Of a stretch of 16,123 bases of DNA, positions 14,711 through 16,123 are shown piece after piece; positions within the stretch are counted from its first letter, which is position 1, and each line of letters begins with the position of its first letter. This DNA comes from Bacteroidales bacterium. GTDB taxonomy: Bacteria > Bacteroidota > Bacteroidia > Bacteroidales > UBA932. The notes under the pieces were generated by a model. It did no database searches, was not told the DNA's origin, and saw nothing but the letters and a program-made list of their open reading frames with translations. The DNA lies in assembly GCA_009784635.1 (NCBI GenBank), contig WRBG01000027.1, positions 1 through 16,123 on the forward strand, read 5' to 3'. Both the position numbers and the translations under genes were made by a program.

Positions 14711-15922
14711 ATGAGAACAGTACAAATACTCCCTATTGTTCTTTTACTTGTATTGATTATAGGATGCACTAGGGATAGAGATGAATTCAAACCGTTAGTG
14801 AGCGATAAAAATGCGGTGACCATTCAACTATCCAACAGAAAAGCAGACTATAAGCTTGAACCCATAAAAATGTCTGAATTTGTCGACTCTGTAAAATTTA
14901 TCCAACTTGAGGAGACAGGGGAAAGCTTAATTGGTAGCATAAATAAGATTTTTTTCACTGCGACCTATGTCATAGTTGAAGACCGTCAGCAGAACACTGT
15001 TTTCTTCTTCGATCAGAATGGGAAATACTTGAAAAAGATATCAAGAAAAGGTCGAGGCCCTGGAGAATACCTTTCTTTGTCTTCATGTATGTTTGATGAA
15101 CGTAAACAGCAGCTAATTATCTACGACATACTTGCAAAAAAAATATTATTCTACGATTTATTCGGGAATTTTGTGAAGGAGATACCGGAATTTAGCGAGA
15201 ATGTGATCATTAGGGATATCATCAATTTGCCCAATGGTCATTTTCTATGTTACACACCTGATCTCGTCGGGAAAGTTGATGCAAAATACACAGGGCTATG
15301 GGAGGTAGATGCAGATGGGAGATTTTTGCGTAATTATTTTACATATAATATAATACTTCCGGTTGCTTTTAAGTTTGAATCAAATTTCCAACAGCTTCAA
15401 AATAAAACTATAAGCCTAGTAGATCAAATTCATAATGATATATATCATTATCATAATGGAGTGGTAGAAAAATATATATCATACAACATAAAAGGAAATA
15501 AGCTTTGGGGATTAAAAGGGATTGACTTGGCCAAAAATGAGCGAAATATAATGGCATTTAAAACTCAGGAAAAGGGGGATTACATTATCACCTTATGGGC
15601 AGACGAGGCAAATCAGATGCTATTTAGCTTGTTTTCTAAAAAAGATAAAGAAGTACGCTACTGGGATGCCTACTATACTTATGACGCCGCAATACCCGGC
15701 GTTTTGTTTGTACCCGTGGATTCAAACAGGCCAGATATGCTTGTTTGTAAGTTGAACGGAAATATTATTGACAGATACCTTGCCGATCCAAATTTGCCGG
15801 AGTCGGTTAGAAAAGCATTAGAACCTTATTCTTCCCCAATAACCGGTTCAGCCAATCCTGTTTTGGAATTATTATACATCAAGCAATCACCCTCCACAAG
15901 CAGAGAGCTGATGATGTTCTAG
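14711..15922 (+). CDS. 6-bladed beta-propeller lipoprotein
   Basis: A 403-aa outer-membrane-directed lipoprotein. I start it at 14711 (MRTVQILPIV), which gives a clean signal peptide with lipobox LIIGC and lipidated Cys19. The upstream in-frame Met at 14672 would lie inside the intercistronic hairpin. Repeated strand pairs carry the family hallmarks: VDSVKFIQLE (58-67), FFFDQNGKYLKKI (98-110), GRGPGEY (114-120) and IIYDILAKKILFYD (136-149). They match the Bacteroidota 6-bladed propeller family seen next to NVEALA peptides (known as a Pfam family without defined activity). It lies behind the NVEALA gene and ahead of another lipoprotein gene, so the three probably form one operon. A role in binding, exporting or sensing the peptide is a guess from context. 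Confidence 0.85.
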   Translation: MRTVQILPIVLLLVLIIGCTRDRDEFKPLVSDKNAVTIQLSNRKADYKLEPIKMSEFVDSVKFIQLEETGESLIGSINKIFFTATYVIVEDRQQNTVFFFDQNGKYLKKISRKGRGPGEYLSLSSCMFDERKQQLIIYDILAKKILFYDLFGNFVKEIPEFSENVIIRDIINLPNGHFLCYTPDLVGKVDAKYTGLWEVDADGRFLRNYFTYNIILPVAFKFESNFQQLQNKTISLVDQIHNDIYHYHNGVVEKYISYNIKGNKLWGLKGIDLAKNERNIMAFKTQEKGDYIITLWADEANQMLFSLFSKKDKEVRYWDAYYTYDAAIPGVLFVPVDSNRPDMLVCKLNGNIIDRYLADPNLPESVRKALEPYSSPITGSANPVLELLYIKQSPSTSRELMMF

Positions 15923-15972
15923 TAGTTAGCAGCCGTGGTAGAGAAGGCTGGAAATACTTAACTAAACTCAAG

Positions 15973-16123
15973 ATGAGATTTATATATACATTGGGGATAA
16001 TTTTCTTCCTCTCCTGCGCCAATAACCGCCTTGTCAAGGATATAGAGCAGTTCATGAACCGGCAAATTGTTCTGTCGGCGGATTGGGACGCCGTTTATAA
16101 AGGGAGGGATACGGTGTTGACCG
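15973..16123 (+). CDS. Lipoprotein of unknown function, 3' end beyond window
   Basis: The first 50 residues of a gene that continues past the right edge. The start MRFIYTLGIIFFLSCANN is a short signal peptide with lipobox FLSC and lipidated Cys15. The visible mature part includes IEQFMNRQIVLS (residues 24-35) and KGRDT (43-47). From memory this resembles the N-terminus of thioredoxin-fold or other small lipoproteins that accompany propeller/NVEALA genes, but too little is present to assign a family. The gene follows the propeller gene by 50 bp on the same strand with no hairpin between, so co-transcription is likely. Confidence 0.65.
   Translation, partial: MRFIYTLGIIFFLSCANNRLVKDIEQFMNRQIVLSADWDAVYKGRDTVLT

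Overview
The window reads as a chromosomal segment of a Bacteroidota bacterium, most likely order Bacteroidales. The evidence is the repeated -7 element TAnnTTTG upstream of genes, start codons without Shine-Dalgarno sequences, a GLUG-repeat surface protein, and an NVEALA-type secreted peptide next to a 6-bladed beta-propeller lipoprotein. A central block of housekeeping genes (about 2.65-13.5 kb) with relatively GC-rich third positions is flanked by more AT-rich accessory genes. I cannot place the genus.

Left edge (1-2567): a non-coding stretch with a (GA)20 tract and a strong hairpin terminator. It is followed by a secreted GLUG-repeat protein and a small conserved protein of unknown function. 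A convergent gap with inverted repeats (2581-2649) separates these from the exonuclease VII genes xseB and xseA on the minus strand.

Centre (4092-8798): xseA and nadX are divergent, with back-to-back TAnnTTTG promoters in a 51-bp gap. The plus-strand run is nadX (L-aspartate dehydrogenase), engB/ysxC (ribosome-assembly GTPase), prs (PRPP synthetase), nadE (NAD synthetase), a small Cys-rich membrane protein and der (double GTPase). Three of these genes feed one pathway: NadX makes the precursor of quinolinate, Prs makes the PRPP used by NadC, and NadE does the last step to NAD. The two GTPases act in ribosome maturation.

8782-13512 (minus): a two-component pair. A 387-aa NtrC-class response regulator without a DNA-binding domain and with an altered sigma-54 contact loop (GSFTSA) lies upstream of a 1173-aa sensor kinase with about ten membrane segments. 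The kinase gene overlaps the end of der tail to tail.

13513-16123 (plus): the best-formed promoter in the window (13541-13571), divergent from the response regulator, faces a roughly 200-nt transcript with at least six nested stems ending in a U-run. This is a strong structured-RNA candidate. Behind it come a short winged-HTH-like protein, a leader with competing inverted repeats, the NVEALA peptide gene (95 aa, four Cys at its C-terminus), a 14-bp-stem intercistronic hairpin, a 6-bladed beta-propeller lipoprotein and the start of a further lipoprotein. This accessory cassette is the least understood part of the window.
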